DNA from: Bretschneidera sinensis
Taxonomy: Eukaryota > Streptophyta > Magnoliopsida > Brassicales > Akaniaceae
Assembly (NCBI GenBank): GCA_023935145.1
Contig: CM043702.1
Coordinates: 57,020,501 to 57,084,500 of the forward strand
Direction of reading: 5' to 3'
DNA length: 64,000 bases
Shown here: piece after piece, positions 1 to 11,112 of the stretch
How the letters are laid out: the number at the start of each line of letters is the position of its first letter
Numbering within the stretch: position 1 is the stretch's first letter
Translations under genes and position numbers: made by a program
Notes under the pieces: generated by a model
Seen by the model: the letters and a program-made list of their open reading frames with translations, nothing else
What the model was told of the DNA's origin: nothing
Database searches by the model: none

Positions 1-103
1 AATAATAAAATAAAATAAAATTCTAAATTAAAACCAAGATTTCTTTGTATCTATATTGGAAAAAATAAGAAGAAATCAAACCCCAGCAACGGCGCCAAAA
101 ACT
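1..103 (-). mobile_element. Element A, start of internal region with tRNA-Asp primer-binding site
   Basis: On the minus strand, positions 97 to 81 read TGGCGCCGTTGCTGGGG, which complements the 3' end of plant tRNA-Asp with about one mismatch. This primer-binding site lies seven bases inside the LTR at 104-1351, so the LTR is the 5' LTR of a minus-strand element whose body continues off the left edge. The remaining 80 bases are AT-rich leader. tRNA-Asp primers are typical of Athila/Tat-type Ty3/gypsy elements, so A probably belongs there, but no coding sequence of A is in the window. Confidence 0.75.
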
Positions 104-1351
104 TGATCAGTGCAAAACTGCAAGTGCACAGTATCGTAATTTTATAGTAAAGTGACAAGAAGAGTATCGTCCTCAGAGATTGGTAACTTACTTCTGACAA
201 GTACCGAAATTATACTAATCTCGATTTTATTTAGAAAAATCTCTTTTTGTTGTTTGTAATTGCAATATGAAATAAAATCAATTTAAAGGAAATAATCAAA
301 GGAAAAGAAAGTTGTTTTTCGAATATCAACTTAATAAGAAAAAGAACTTCTAGGAAACTGATTTCACTTAATTCCTCACTATGCTTAACTCATCTAACTA
401 ATTAAAATTAATCATCTCTATTTGTTAGCAAAATCTCCAACTTATCCAAAAGCCTCTTTCGATAGTCAGTTGGAAACATTCTTGTTCATCATTCTACACA
501 AGAGTATGCAAATTAATAAAACAAGAAAGCATTATGACCAGCGATTTTTTTTTAGACTAGACAAGTTCATATAAGTCTTTCGATTCCTATATTTACCTAT
601 GCTGAAATATTCAAGTTCTATCTTGTAATTCCTTCTTTCGACAGCAAATCACAAGATCAAGATCATCTAATTAATGGCTAGTCAATTAGAAGCAATACAT
701 TCAAAATAAATCAGCGAAACAAAGAAGATAATTACTACAAATCAGCATAGAAAAACAAACATAGTTTGAAATTAAATTACATCATTTTCCTAGAATAAAG
801 AACGTTTAGTTCATGCGGAAAATTAAATTTAACAGCAACAAATTCACCATAATTCCGTAAACCAATGTGCGTTCAGCTGCTACTGCTGCTATGGAGGGCT
901 GCTATGCGATCAATGCTGGATACCGAGTAAGGGGCGAAGTAGGTGCCGACTGTGAGGAAGTAGCTGCTAGAGGCGGCAGCTGCTAGTACTGGATTAGGAC
1001 AACTATTGCTGCCAAATGAGGAAGAATGGTGGTTGCGGGCTGCTGTTGTCGGATGAGGAGGAGAGGGCTATTGGCTATCTCTCTAGGGCTGTGTCTCTTG
1101 GGCTGCAAACTGTCTCCTTTAATTAGGGTTTCTCCCTTTCCTTTATATAGGCTCTAAAGTTTTCAATTAAAATTTCCTTTTTTAAATAAGAGAAAGAGTC
1201 CCTTGGCGATAGGATACTAAAATTTGGATTTTTCCCTTCTTCTAAATCTGAAATAAATTAAATGATAACAATGAAGCCTAAAATCAATAAAAATTAATAA
1301 AATTAGATTAAAGTTAAAAGTTAATATGTGATAAAAATAAGAAATTATGCA
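104..1351 (-). repeat. Element A 5' LTR, inserted in pol of element B
   Basis: The inner edge is set by the adjacent primer-binding site; the minus-strand LTR ends in TGATCA just before it. The outer edge at about 1351 is where recognisable gypsy pol of element B (reading leftward from 3.4 kb) stops; the exact base is inferred from a TG/CA terminus and could be off by a few bases. A TATA-like CTATATAAAG lies on the minus strand at 1150-1141. A GC-richer stretch rich in GCTGCT and GGCGGC lies at 860-1080, downstream of the TATA in the minus orientation. The words near the end, such as GTGCACTTGCA, recur at the end of the LTR of element H. Confidence 0.65.
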
Positions 1352-2880
1352 TGCCGTCAAGGATCCATTGTTTTTCTTTTTGCACATACTCCACAATTCC
1401 CTATAGTACTGCATTTTTTCAACTTCTTCACGGACTGGATTGACCCATTAAGGGAGTGGACTAGGATTGCAAATATTTTGTCTGACTCTTCTCTTCTATA
1501 TAAGGCATCAACCACCACATTCTCCTTGCTTGATTTGTTTTCAATGGTGAAGTTATAGCCCATCAATTTTACTAACCATTTTTATTGAGTTATAGTTTTA
1601 ATTTTCTACTCCCATAAATTATTTTAAGCTCCTCTGATCAGCTCTATCAATGAATCTCTGTCCTAGAACATAATTCCTCCATTTTGTACTAAAACCACCA
1701 ACGGCAACATTTCTTTTTCATAAGTGGATAAATCGAAATTTTTACTTTCATAACTGGATAAATCGAAATTTTTACTTTGTAAAGCTTCGCTGAAAAAGAC
1801 TATGAGTTATTTATTCCACATCAACATCCTTCTAATTCCTTTAACTGATGCGTCACACTCAATGATAATTGGCTTAAAAAAAATTGGGCAAAGCTAGAAC
1901 TGGAGCCTTTGCCATGGCATTCTTTAGTTGCTCAAATGAAGTTTTTGATCTTGGATCCTATTTAAACCCATTATTCTTCAACATGTTCATCAACAATGCT
2001 GCAATTTTACCGTAATTTTGTATGAATTTACAGCAATATCCAGTCAATCCTTAAAAAACCCGTAGTGCCTTCAAGGTTGTTATTTTTGGCCATTTGAGCA
2101 TTACTTTAATCTTTTGCGGGTCCATAACTACACTTTCTGAGTTAATAAAATGTCCCATGTACCTCACATTATTTTATGCAAAATCACTTTTCTTCCTTTT
2201 TACATACAACTTATGAGCTCACAAAATTGAGAAAGCAATATCAAGATGTTTCAAATGATCCTCCCAACTTTTGCTTTAAATTAAATATAAAAAAATTACC
2301 AAAATGAACTTACCCGGGTATTTTTTAAAGACAGAGTTCATCGATGATTAAAAAATTGATGGAGCATTTGTTAGTCCGAACGATATCACCAAAAACTGAT
2401 GAGCACAAAATGTCATTTTATGTACATCCTCAAGCCTCATACAAATTTTATGATACACCGATCTCAAATCGAGCTTTGTAGAAAACTTGGCTCCATGTAA
2501 CTTATCTAACAACTTGTCAACCATGAGTATTGGGAATTTATCTTTTATGTAATTTGATTCAATTCCTGGTAATCCACGCACATCCATCATGAACCATCAT
2601 GCTTCTTCACTAACAGTACCGATGAGGAGTAAGGGTTGCAACTTGGACATATAACACCATTTTTGAGTAATTCAGCCACCATATTTTCTATCTCAGACTT
2701 TTGGTAACGTGGGTATTGGTAAGGCCGCATGAAAACATGTGCTTCCCTCCTTGAGAGTTATTTGATGATCGTGAGTCCTGTTGGGAAGAAGCTCTTAGGG
2801 TTTTTGGAAGACATCAACATAAGATTGTAGAAACTAGTCCATATCCGCGTTAACAACATCTTGAAACAATTTTGGAACCT
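1352..2880 (-). pseudogene. pol: Element B pol remnant: reverse transcriptase and RNase H of a Ty3/gypsy element
   Basis: Reading leftward on the minus strand, the translation passes through the classic Ty3/gypsy RT order: a KKxDGSW-like block, the VDYxxLN region, FPI..VDKLLDKLHGAK, SKLDLRS, FGLTNAP, then the SKSWEDHLKHL region, the primer-grip and thumb, and an RNase H/connection stretch ending in GYNFTIE...ENVVVDALYRR near 1500. The reading frame is broken by many stops and frameshifts. The FxDD catalytic motif before SKSWE is no longer recognisable, so this copy cannot encode active RT. A 30-bp tandem duplication lies in the RNase H part (1719-1778). The left end is truncated by insertion of element A; integrase is not in the window. 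Confidence 0.85.
1719..1778. repeat. 30-bp tandem duplication inside element B RNase H
   Basis: The unit CATAASTGGATAAATCGAAA plus TTTTTACTTT occurs twice head to tail with one mismatch. The period is 30 bases, exactly ten codons, so it leaves the reading frame unchanged. Confidence 0.85.
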
Positions 2881-3400
2881 GATTACCTTACAGTTCTGTT
2901 AAGGCATGCATGTGCAACAAGAATCCTTCTTTTCTTTTCTTTCTTTATCTCCTTGTTGAATTGATCCTCATCCACGAGCAGAAACCTCTTTTCCGTCAAT
3001 CTTAAACACATTTGTAGCTTAGAAAAATCCCACACGATTAGACCCAATGTGCTTAACCATTGAGCCCCAAGAACAACATCACACCCTTCTAAAGACAGCA
3101 AATATAAGTTCGCCTTGGTGGTTATTCCTTGCATTTTCATATAAACTCCCTAGCATTAGCCTGCTCTTGTTGGCTTTTCACCACATGTTACAGTTGCCTC
3201 AAACTTGCCTTCACTGTTAGGTTTCAAACCATTTTTTTTGGCAATATTATGATTTAAAAGATTATGTGTGCTGCCATAATCAATTAAAAAATTCACCTTG
3301 TGTCCTCTTGGACCCAAACTAATTGAAACTCGCATGGTTTGAGGAGCTTTCACTCCATAGATTGCATTGATAGAAATTTGTGGCACCTTTTCTGTTGGGT
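2881..3400 (-). pseudogene. pol: Element B protease remnant (retropepsin)
   Basis: Two minus-strand blocks, 3386-3156 and 3140-2883, encode a retropepsin-like domain. The first contains FLIDYGSTHNLLN, matching the active-site pattern LIDSGSTHNF of plant Ty3/gypsy proteases, with the Ser of DSG replaced by Tyr. The second contains GCDVVLGAQWLSTLG, the conserved block before the link to RT. A stop separates the blocks at about 3150. The order gag, protease, RT on the minus strand is that of a normal Ty3/gypsy polyprotein. Confidence 0.8.
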
Positions 3401-4226
3401 CAACAATGTCATCCTTACGACTTTCCTCCTCATTTTCTTCAAGCCATAAACCTTCAATTAGAAATAGCTTCTTACATCAGTGACCTGACCCAAATTTTTC
3501 GTTGTAGTTGAAGTATAACCCCTTAACTCTACGTTTCAATAATTCAATTAGAGAAAGCCTTTTTATTGGTAAGGGCATTTTGCTCGGACTTTTGTGGATT
3601 ATTGAAAGCCTTCTTAGCTTGAGATGAGTTACTGCTTTTACTTGTTTGATTGTGAGTTTCATAGAGTCGTGCAAAGCCGATAGCCGCAGACAAAAAAGTT
3701 GGTTTGCAAGCCTGTACATCCACACTTAAATTTTCTTTCAACCCACTGACAAAACAACCAACTCACTGTTGAGGTGTCAACTTTCCCGTATGTAGCAATA
3801 ATTTGGAAAACTGGTTTTGATACTCACCCACCGTTCCAGTTTGTTGTAACTTCGTTTATTCACCAAAAAAATCTTGGTAACGAGTTGGGCCATACCTCTC
3901 AAAGAGTTCATCCAAAAATACTTGTTAAGTGAAAGCTTCATCTTCACATTCTTCTTTTAAAAGCTGGTACCACAATTGAGTATCCCCTTCCAAGTTTAAG
4001 AAGCCAAAGGAATCCGCTCCTCTTCAAGCGTCTAATGATATTAAAAAATTGATTCGCTCGACAAACCCAACTAGTTGGATCTTCTTCTCTATTCTTTATA
4101 AAAAAATTCCATCTTTACCACTTTCGGACGACATATTCTAGTAGTTCCAAAGTTCGAACCATTGTTTCAACTTCTATTGCATTGATGTTGATTGTTTGAG
4201 TTTTCTTCTCGTTTCTAGCTACTATC
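3401..4226 (-). pseudogene. gag: Element B gag remnant, 3' portion
   Basis: Minus-strand translation around 3741-3600 shows ENLSVDVQACKP and a following IGFARLYE block, a conserved capsid C-terminal region of plant Ty3/gypsy gag. Upstream sequence up to 4226 continues as degraded gag with frameshifts. No intact zinc knuckle could be found. Element C is inserted here: 4222-4226 is the left copy of its target duplication, and the rest of gag resumes at 10953. Confidence 0.75.
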
Positions 4227-4541
4227 TGTTGGAATTTTGGGTTCAGATATGTTATAACATTGTACATGTAGACCTTTTATCTAATAAAGGATCCAATTAA
4301 GTGATATAATTTTTATGGTTCTCCAAAGTATCAAGGTTTTTTAGTATGGGTCACCTTATGTGTAGAAGCCCGATGTGGTATGGGTGTTTAACGTGCGTTA
4401 AATTTTATTGAAACAGACAGTTCTTCTCCCTCCCCTCTAACATTCAATTGATTGGTTTCTATACCAAATGTAGTTCTCCTTGTAGTCTTAGAAGATCAAC
4501 CCAAGGAGGCTTGCATGCAATGGATTCCGGTTTGTTTCTAA

Positions 4542-4624
<83 letters not shown>

Positions 4625-4704
4625 AATTCTTGACAAGTTTAATATGAAAAGATCTTAGTTGTATCATTGATTATTTGTGTATTGGTATCAAGATTAATAT
4701 AACA
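4227..4704 (+). repeat. Element C 5' LTR, with promoter segment deleted
   Basis: It starts TGTTGGAATTTTGGG and ends AATATAACA. Compared with the 3' LTR, about 99 bases (equivalent to 10588-10686) are missing at the junction near 4381-4384, including the TATA box at 10664-10674. A (CT)n tract (4542-4567) and a (AT)n tract (4568-4620) are present, whereas the 3' LTR has only a short AT run at that place. Confidence 0.9.
4542..4620. repeat. (CT)n(AT)n compound microsatellite
   Basis: About 13 CT units followed by about 26 AT units, inside the 5' LTR of element C. The 3' LTR has only a short AT run at the equivalent place (about 10858-10871), so the tract expanded in one LTR or shrank in the other after insertion. 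Confidence 0.95.
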
Positions 4705-4706
4705 AG

Positions 4707-4719
4707 TGGTATCCGAACC
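4707..4719 (+). other. Element C primer-binding site (initiator tRNA-Met)
   Basis: TGGTATCCGAACC starts three bases after the LTR and matches the TGGTATCAGAGCC complement of plant initiator tRNA-Met with two differences. Confidence 0.8.
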
Positions 4720-5083
4720 TTTCATGTTAAATTATTGAAATTCATATGAAAATTGAGTTTATTGAATTTTCTCCCATAAAGTATGTTTAGGTCATAAATT
4801 TGTTTTAAAAAAAAATTACTATAAATCTGTGTTTGTTGATGAGATTGTATGATTACTCTGTGAATTGTATCTCCAAATACGATTTTTTTTTTGGGTATGA
4901 CAATATTAAATTTTGGTGATTTTTTGTGACTGTTTTTGTAACTGTAAATTGCAGTTTATCAAACCAGTGCTGCGGCGTTGGCTTTGATATTTCTTTTTTT
5001 GGCTAATTTCGTAAATTATGCATTAAGCCCTTTGGTGCTGGTTCATATGATAAAGATAGCCGTTTTTAATTTTTCTATAACCG

Positions 5084-5281
5084 GTGGAAATCATTTTTTA
5101 TTGTCATAACAACTTGCCATGATATTCTGGATATGTTGAGAATATATAGTAAAGTAGAAATTGTGGAAATCATTTTTTTATTGTCATGACAACTTGCCAT
5201 GATATTCTGGATATGCTGAGAATATATAGTAAAGTGGAAATTGTGGAAATCTTTTTTTCTTTATTGTCATGACATCTTGCC
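5084..5281. repeat. Tandem repeat in element C leader (about 2.5 copies of 79-80 bp)
   Basis: Units begin GTGGAAATC at 5084, 5163 and 5243. Each contains the block ACTTGCCATGATATTCTGGA followed by TGAGAATATATAGTAAAGT; the third unit is cut after about 38 bases. The array lies in the untranslated leader between primer-binding site and gag. Confidence 0.88.
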
Positions 5282-5885
5282 AATTGCAAGCATATTATTT
5301 TGGTATTCATTATAGAGGACCACTACAGTCAGTCCCAAAATCTAGAGAACTAGCGCTGCAGCATCAGCGATCTGTCCCTTGGGCAGATTGTTGGCGCATC
5401 GGCGCCAAGGGCTGGCACTGTGGCGCCGGTCAAGGTAAAAAAAAAAAATTTAAGGATTTTGTTCCAAATTTTATATTTAATGTTTTTGATGAATGAATTG
5501 AAGTATTATGTTGCTAAAGAAATCTCTAATATGTAACTTTATTTATTTTAAGACATGTAAACATGCTATTAATATGTGAAAATAATCAGCCCAAATGAAG
5601 GTTATTTTTGCATTATTAATAGATTAAAATAGTTGTGAATATGTGACAAATAAAGATTGTCATGCGAATAATGTGTCGGTCCAAAGAAAGGTATATTATT
5701 TGGCAGGTTGGGTTGTCAATATTCATGAACTACATTTGAGATACCACTTACAAGTTGGTATTTCTATCCAAAGACTAAGTATTAATGTTGTGTTAGGTAT
5801 CTTGTTATGGGCCCACATGCATGTATATATGTATACAGTTTTGTTTTGATTCATATATACATGAGTTATTACTAATTGTGAGCTT

Positions 5886-6760
5886 TTGTTCTTATTTATA
5901 GCAACATCGATTTCTGCTAACATCAATAGCATTCCCGTGCTTAACGACACGAATTTCAAGAAGTGGCAAGATCATGTTATGATCGTGCTGGGGTGCATGG
6001 AATTAGACTATGCATTGAAGGTCGATTGCCCCGCACTTTTAACCAGCGATAGTACCGCTGAGAAAAAAGTTGTGTATGAAAAGTGGGAGCGAACAAACCG
6101 CATGAGCCTAATGATTATGAAGCACTCGATTCCGGATACCATCAGGGGTTCTATTCCTGATAAAAATGATGCTAAGAAATTCCTCTCCCAAATAGCAGAC
6201 CGATTCGCCGCAAACAAAAAGGTCGAGACAAGCACCATCTTAACTAAGCTTGTCTCAATACGATACAAGAGGAAGGGGAATATAAGAGAGTACATCATAG
6301 AGATGTCAAACCTTGTGACAAGACTAAAGGCATTCAAGTTGGAATTTCCAGAAGACATTCTGGTGCACTTAGTCTTGATCTTTCTTCCTACACAATTCAG
6401 TCATTTCAAAATCAGTTACAATACTCAAAAGGAGAAATGGACTTTGAATGAGCTGATTGCTCAATGTGTCCAAGAGGAAGAGTGACTTAATCATGAAAAT
6501 GTTGAAAGTGCTCATTTAGCATCAACTTATCAGGACCCCAATTCCAGCAAGAAAAGAAAGACGAACATTAAAGGAAAGGAAACTGTAGGGTCTGGATATT
6601 CACACCATAAGGGATAACAGAAACAAGATAAAGGTATAACTTGTTTCTTTTGCCACAAAACTAGTTATGTGAAGAAAGACTGCACAAAATACGCCAAGTA
6701 TGTGATCTGGCGTGAAAAGAAGGGCAAACTTCTAAACTTTGTTTGTTCAGAAGTTAATTT
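5886..6760 (+). pseudogene. gag: Element C gag (copia capsid/nucleocapsid)
   Basis: The frame encodes a copia-type gag with FKKWQDHVMIVLGCMELDYAL near the N-terminus, then IPDTIRGSIP, a helical capsid stretch and a lysine-rich tail. The ancestral start was probably ATG at 5898-5900 (now ATA, preceding the ATSISANINSIP block); the ATG at 5886 is just upstream in frame. A stop at 6483-6485 and another near 6616 break it. The zinc knuckle at 6642-6683 reads CFFCHKTSYVKKDC: the expected Gly-His is Ser-Tyr, so the metal-binding histidine is lost. After the stops the same frame continues into protease, as expected for a copia single polyprotein. Confidence 0.87.
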
Positions 6761-7920
6761 GGCCTTAGTACCTAAGAACACTTGGTGGATAGATACAGGT
6801 GCAATTACTCACATAAGTGTTTCTATGCAGGGGTGCATAAGGAGCCGAACGCCAACTGATGCTGAAAGATTCATCTATGTAAGAAACGGCGAAAGAGCTC
6901 ATGTGGAGGCAGTTTATTTATTTATATTACAATTGGAATCTGGTTGTAATTTGGATTTGGATGAGACTTTTTATGTACCATCTTTTAGACATAATTTGGT
7001 TTCTATTTCATGTTTGGACAAATCAGGTTTTTCTTGTTCATTTGGAAATAGAAAGTTTAGTCTTTTTTAGAATTCAAATTTGTTTGGTGCCGATTCTTTA
7101 ATTGATAATTTATATAAACTAGATATGATTGCCTCCAAAGAAAACGGATCCTTGCATACAGGTAATATTGGTATTAAGCGCAGATTAACAAATGAGAATT
7201 CATCAATGTTATGGCACAAGCATTTAAGACATATTTCTAAACAAAGGATTCAAAAATTTGTGTCAGAAGGAATTCTTGATCTCTTAGATTTGTCAGATTT
7301 TGAAGTCTGAATTGAGTGCATTAAGGGAAAACAAACAAATGTTAAAAATAAAGCTACTAATAGGAGTAATAGTGTCTTAGAATTGGTACATACGAATATT
7401 TGTGGTCCATTCCCTGCAGCTTCTTGGAATGGACAATAATATCTTATCACTTTCATAGATGACTACTCCAGGTATGGCTATCTTTATTTAATTCATGAGA
7501 AGTCTCAATCTATAGATGTGTTCAGGAATTTCAAAGCTGAAGTTGAAAATCAATTAGGCAAGAAAATTAAGGCTGTTAAATTTGACCGTGGAGATGAATA
7601 CTACGGTAGATATGATGGATCAGGTGAACAACGTCCCGGACCTTTCGCCAAATTTTTGATGGAATGTGGGATCGTTCCTTAATACACCATGCCAGGGACT
7701 CCTAGTCAAAATGGTGTAACTGATAGACGAAACCGAACCTTAAAGGATATGGTAAGAAGTATGATTAGTCATTCTTCTTTGATAGAATCGCTTTGGGGTG
7801 AAGCCATCAAGACTGCAGTTTACATCCTAAACAGAGTTCCAAGTAAAGCAGTAGCTAAAACCCTATACGAGTTATGGACAGGAAAAAAAGCCTAGCATTA
7901 GGCATTTGCATGTTTGAGGA
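6761..7920 (+). pseudogene. pol: Element C protease and integrase
   Basis: The protease active site is WWIDTGAITHIS (about 6781-6816). It is followed by the GAG-pre-integrase/zinc region (LWHKHLRHIS near 7209, then CIKGK near 7317) and the integrase core. In the core the first catalytic Asp is Asn (LVHTNICGPF, expected HTDICGP), the second Asp is present (KFDRGDEYYG) and the catalytic Glu is Asp ([11 protein letters not shown]). Stops lie at 7068, 7308, 7437, about 7680 and 7893. A run of seven A at 7883-7889 carries a one-base frameshift into the downstream frame. Two of the three catalytic residues are changed, so integrase is doubly inactivated. Confidence 0.87.
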
Positions 7921-9993
7921 TGTCCAGCTGAGGCTCGGCCTTATAAGCTAAATGAGAAGAAGCTAGACTCAAGGACCGTTAACTGCTATTTTGTTGGATA
8001 CTCTGAAAGATCAAGGGGTTTCAAATTTTATGATTCCTCTAATAGATCCTTTTTCGAAATGAACAATGCCAAGTTCATTGTGGTTGTTGAGTTAAGTGGG
8101 AGAGACCAACTCAGGCAAGTCAATTTTGAAGAGGAATGTGTTTACATTCCTGTTGTTGCAACTGAAAACGTTCAGGTATCCATACCTGATGTTATTCAAA
8201 ATGCAAATCCGGAGATCCAACGTATTGATGATGAACCTGAATTGCTGCCTGCTCAAAATCAGGAACCACTTGAGGTTCATCAAGAGGTACCTCAATAACC
8301 TCAAGTGGAAGTGCCATTAAAGAGATTCATTAGAGAAAGGAGAAACGCGATTTCGACTGATTATGTCATGTATCTCTAGGAACATGAGTTTGATATGGGT
8401 CTGAAAGATGATCCGACTTCTTTTAGTCAAGTCACACAATGTCCTAATTCTGAAAAGTGGATTGAAGCCATGAAGGACGAGATGAAATCAATGGATGACA
8501 GTGGTGTTTGGGACTTAGTAGAGTTGCCCAAAGGTGCGAAATCGATTGGTTGCAAATGGATATTTAAAACCAAACGGGATTCAAAAGGCAACATTGAAAG
8601 GTATAAGGCCCGCCTAGTCGCCAAAGGTTTCACTCAAAAGAAAGGCATTGATTATAAAGAGACTTTTTCACCGGTTTCGATGAAAGATTCCTTTAGAATC
8701 ATTATGGCACTTGTAGCTCACTATGATTTGGAGATACATCAAATGGACATTAAAACGGATTTTCTCAATGGAAACATTGAAAAAACAATATACATGGTGC
8801 AACCGAAGAACTTTGAGTCCAAAGATTGAAAGTATCTTGTATGCAAGCTTAAAAAGTCCATTTATGGCTTAAAACAAGCATCCCGACAATGGTATCAAAA
8901 ATTTGATCAGGTGATTACATCCTTTGGATTTAAGGAAAACACCGCTGATCAGTGCATATATCTCTAGTTCAGTGGGAGCAAATTTATTATCCTGGTGCTA
9001 TATGTAGAAGACATTCTACTGGCAAGCAGTGATATAGGCCTATTGTATGAAACCAAAAGATTTTTATCAAGTAAATTTGAAATGAAAGATCTTGGTGATG
9101 TGTCCTTTGTTTTGGGTATACAGATCCATAGAAATCATTCCAGAGGTATACTTGGACTGTTACAGAAGGTCTATATTGATAAAGTGCTAAGTAGATTTAG
9201 CATGAGTAGTTGTGCACCAAGAAACATGCCCGTGGCAAAGGGTGATAAGTTTAGTTTGCTCCAATGTTCGAAAAATGAACTTGAGAAGAAGGAAATGGAG
9301 AAATATCCCTATGCTTCGGCTATTGGAAGTCTCATGAATGCACAAGTATGTACGCGACCGGACATTGCGTACATTGTTGGAATGCTAGGCAGATATTTGA
9401 GTAACCCAGGCATGGATCATTGGAAAGCAGCTAAACGGGTTATGAGATATCTACAGAGAACCAAGGATTATATGCTTACATATCAGAGATTGGATCTTTT
9501 GGAGATCGTCGGGTATTCAGACTCTGATTTTGCTGGGTGTCTCGATAGCAGGAGATCCACTTCTGGCTATGTCTTTATGTTAACTGGAGGAGCTATATCA
9601 TGGAAGAGTGTGAAACAGTCACTCATAGCTACTTCCACCATGGAGACAGAGTTCATAGCTTGCCATGAGACATCAAATCAGGGAATATGGTTGCAAAATT
9701 TTATCACTGGGTTACGTACGGTTGATGGCATTGATAGACCATTAATGATTTATTGTGATAATAAGGCTGTTGAGTTGTATTCCAAGAACAACCGAAGCTC
9801 GTCGAGCTCAAAGCATATTGACATCAAGTTTCTGGTTGTCAAAGAGAGAGTCCAGAATTCTTAAGTGTCAATCGAGCATATCAGTACAAACTCTGTGATT
9901 GCAGATCCGTTTACTAAGAGTTTGCCACCCATAGCGTTTCATGAGCATGTTGCTCACATGGGTGTTGTTCTTTTGGACCATATGCCCGTATAG
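7921..9993 (+). pseudogene. pol: Element C reverse transcriptase and RNase H
   Basis: After a linker, the copia RT begins with SEKWIEAMKDEMKSM and CKWIFKTKRDSKG, continues with ARLVAKGFTQKKGIDY, FSPVSMKDSFR, QMDIKTDFLNG and SIYGLKQASRQWY, and reaches the catalytic motif as YVEDILL (8998-9018), where the expected first Asp of YVDD is Glu. RNase H follows with YSDSDFAGCLDSRRSTSGY, TMETEFIACHE and YCDNKAVEL. The frame ends at the stop 9991-9993. Stops at 8296, about 8379, 8827, about 8965 and 9862 interrupt it, but from 8059 onward there is no further frameshift. Confidence 0.9.
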
Positions 9994-10431
9994 TGGGAGT
10001 TTGTATTTGGCCTTTTACTTTTGCTTAATTGACATGGTTATGTTGTTTTATACAGACTTTGGATTATATATTTTTGATTACTCTATGATGACTTTCGTTG
10101 CAGTTTTGCATTTAATGTTTGAAAGTATTTCATATGATTATTTTGAGTCATATGAAGGACCAGTTGAAAATTGACACGTTTAAGACCACGTTTCATGTAA
10201 TTTTCATGCTACACATCCATACTAGATCTATGTCGTTAATTGTGTTGGTATTGTGACCATTGATGGGTCTTGTTACGATAAATGTGATAAAGGCCGCTTT
10301 GATCCTACATTGATATGGTTAATGGACCAGATTGTTGTTGGATATTTTGGTTTAGATAGCACAAATGAGCTCAATTAAGGTTATTTTCATGTACAATATA
10401 AATGATAACATATGTAACTCAAGTGGGAGAT
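9994..10431 (+). other. Element C 3' untranslated region with polypurine tract
   Basis: AT-rich non-coding stretch after pol. The purine tract AAGTGGGAGA at 10421-10430 lies one base before the 3' LTR and is the expected plus-strand primer. Confidence 0.8.
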
Positions 10432-10952
10432 TGTTGGAATTTTGGGTTCAGATATGTCATAACATTGTACATGTAGACACGTTATCTAATAAAGGACCCA
10501 ATTAAGTGATATAATTTTTATGGGTCTACAAAGTATCAAGGTTCTTTAGTATGGGCCATCTTATGTGTAGAAGCCCGATGTGGTATGAGTCTTTGTTAAT
10601 GGGCCAAAGACCCAATGCACATGTGTGAGGTAACTGTTAGGGTTATGGTCCCTAAGGCACAGGGATATAAATAGACAGTAGGGGATGGTGTTTAACGTGC
10701 GCTAAATTTTATTGAAACAGACAATTCTTCTCCCTCCCTTCTAACATTCAGTTGATTAGTTCCCATACCAAAGGTGGTTCTCCCTGTAGTCTTAGAAGAT
10801 CAGCTCAAGGAGGTTTGCTTGCAATGGATTCCGGTTTATTTCTAACTCATCTTTTTAATATATATATATATGAATTCTTGACAAGTTTAATATGAAAAGA
10901 TCTTGGCTGTATTATTGATTATTTCTGTATTGGTATCAAGATTAATATGACA
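10432..10952 (+). repeat. Element C 3' LTR
   Basis: It starts TGTTGGAATTTTGGG and ends AATATGACA, and aligns along its length with the 5' LTR. It retains the TATA box GATATAAATAG at 10664-10674 that the 5' LTR has lost. Confidence 0.92.
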
Positions 10953-11112
10953 CTACCTACATTGTCGAGCTTGAGGTGGACAACTATAAACATTTGTTAC
11001 ATGATCTCCATCATTTCCTTCAATTTCATCTCCTTGGCAGTTCCAAAGTTCCCCATTTGTGCCTACAATCGCTCATAGCATGGATCATCCATGCATGGTT
11101 CTGATACCAATT
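10953..11112 (-). pseudogene. gag: Element B leader, start of gag and tRNA-Met primer-binding site
   Basis: This is the part of element B on the far side of element C. On the minus strand, 11110-11097 reads TTGGTATCAGAACC, a tRNA-Met primer-binding site immediately inside the LTR. The rest is degraded leader and the first part of gag. It is in the same orientation as the gag, protease and RT remnants at 1352-4226, which shows they were one element. Confidence 0.8.

Larger units (their letters stand above)
4227..10952 (+). mobile_element. Element C: complete, decayed Ty1/copia retrotransposon
   Basis: It has two LTRs (4227-4704 and 10432-10952), a tRNA-Met primer-binding site after the first and a purine tract before the second, and flanking 5-bp target duplications ctatc (4222-4226) and ctacc (10953-10957), differing at one base. 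Internal order is gag, protease, integrase, RT, RNase H, the copia order. It sits in gag of element B, in opposite orientation. The single gag-pol frame is interrupted by roughly ten stops and one frameshift, so the copy is dead. I did not assign a copia lineage. Confidence 0.93.
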
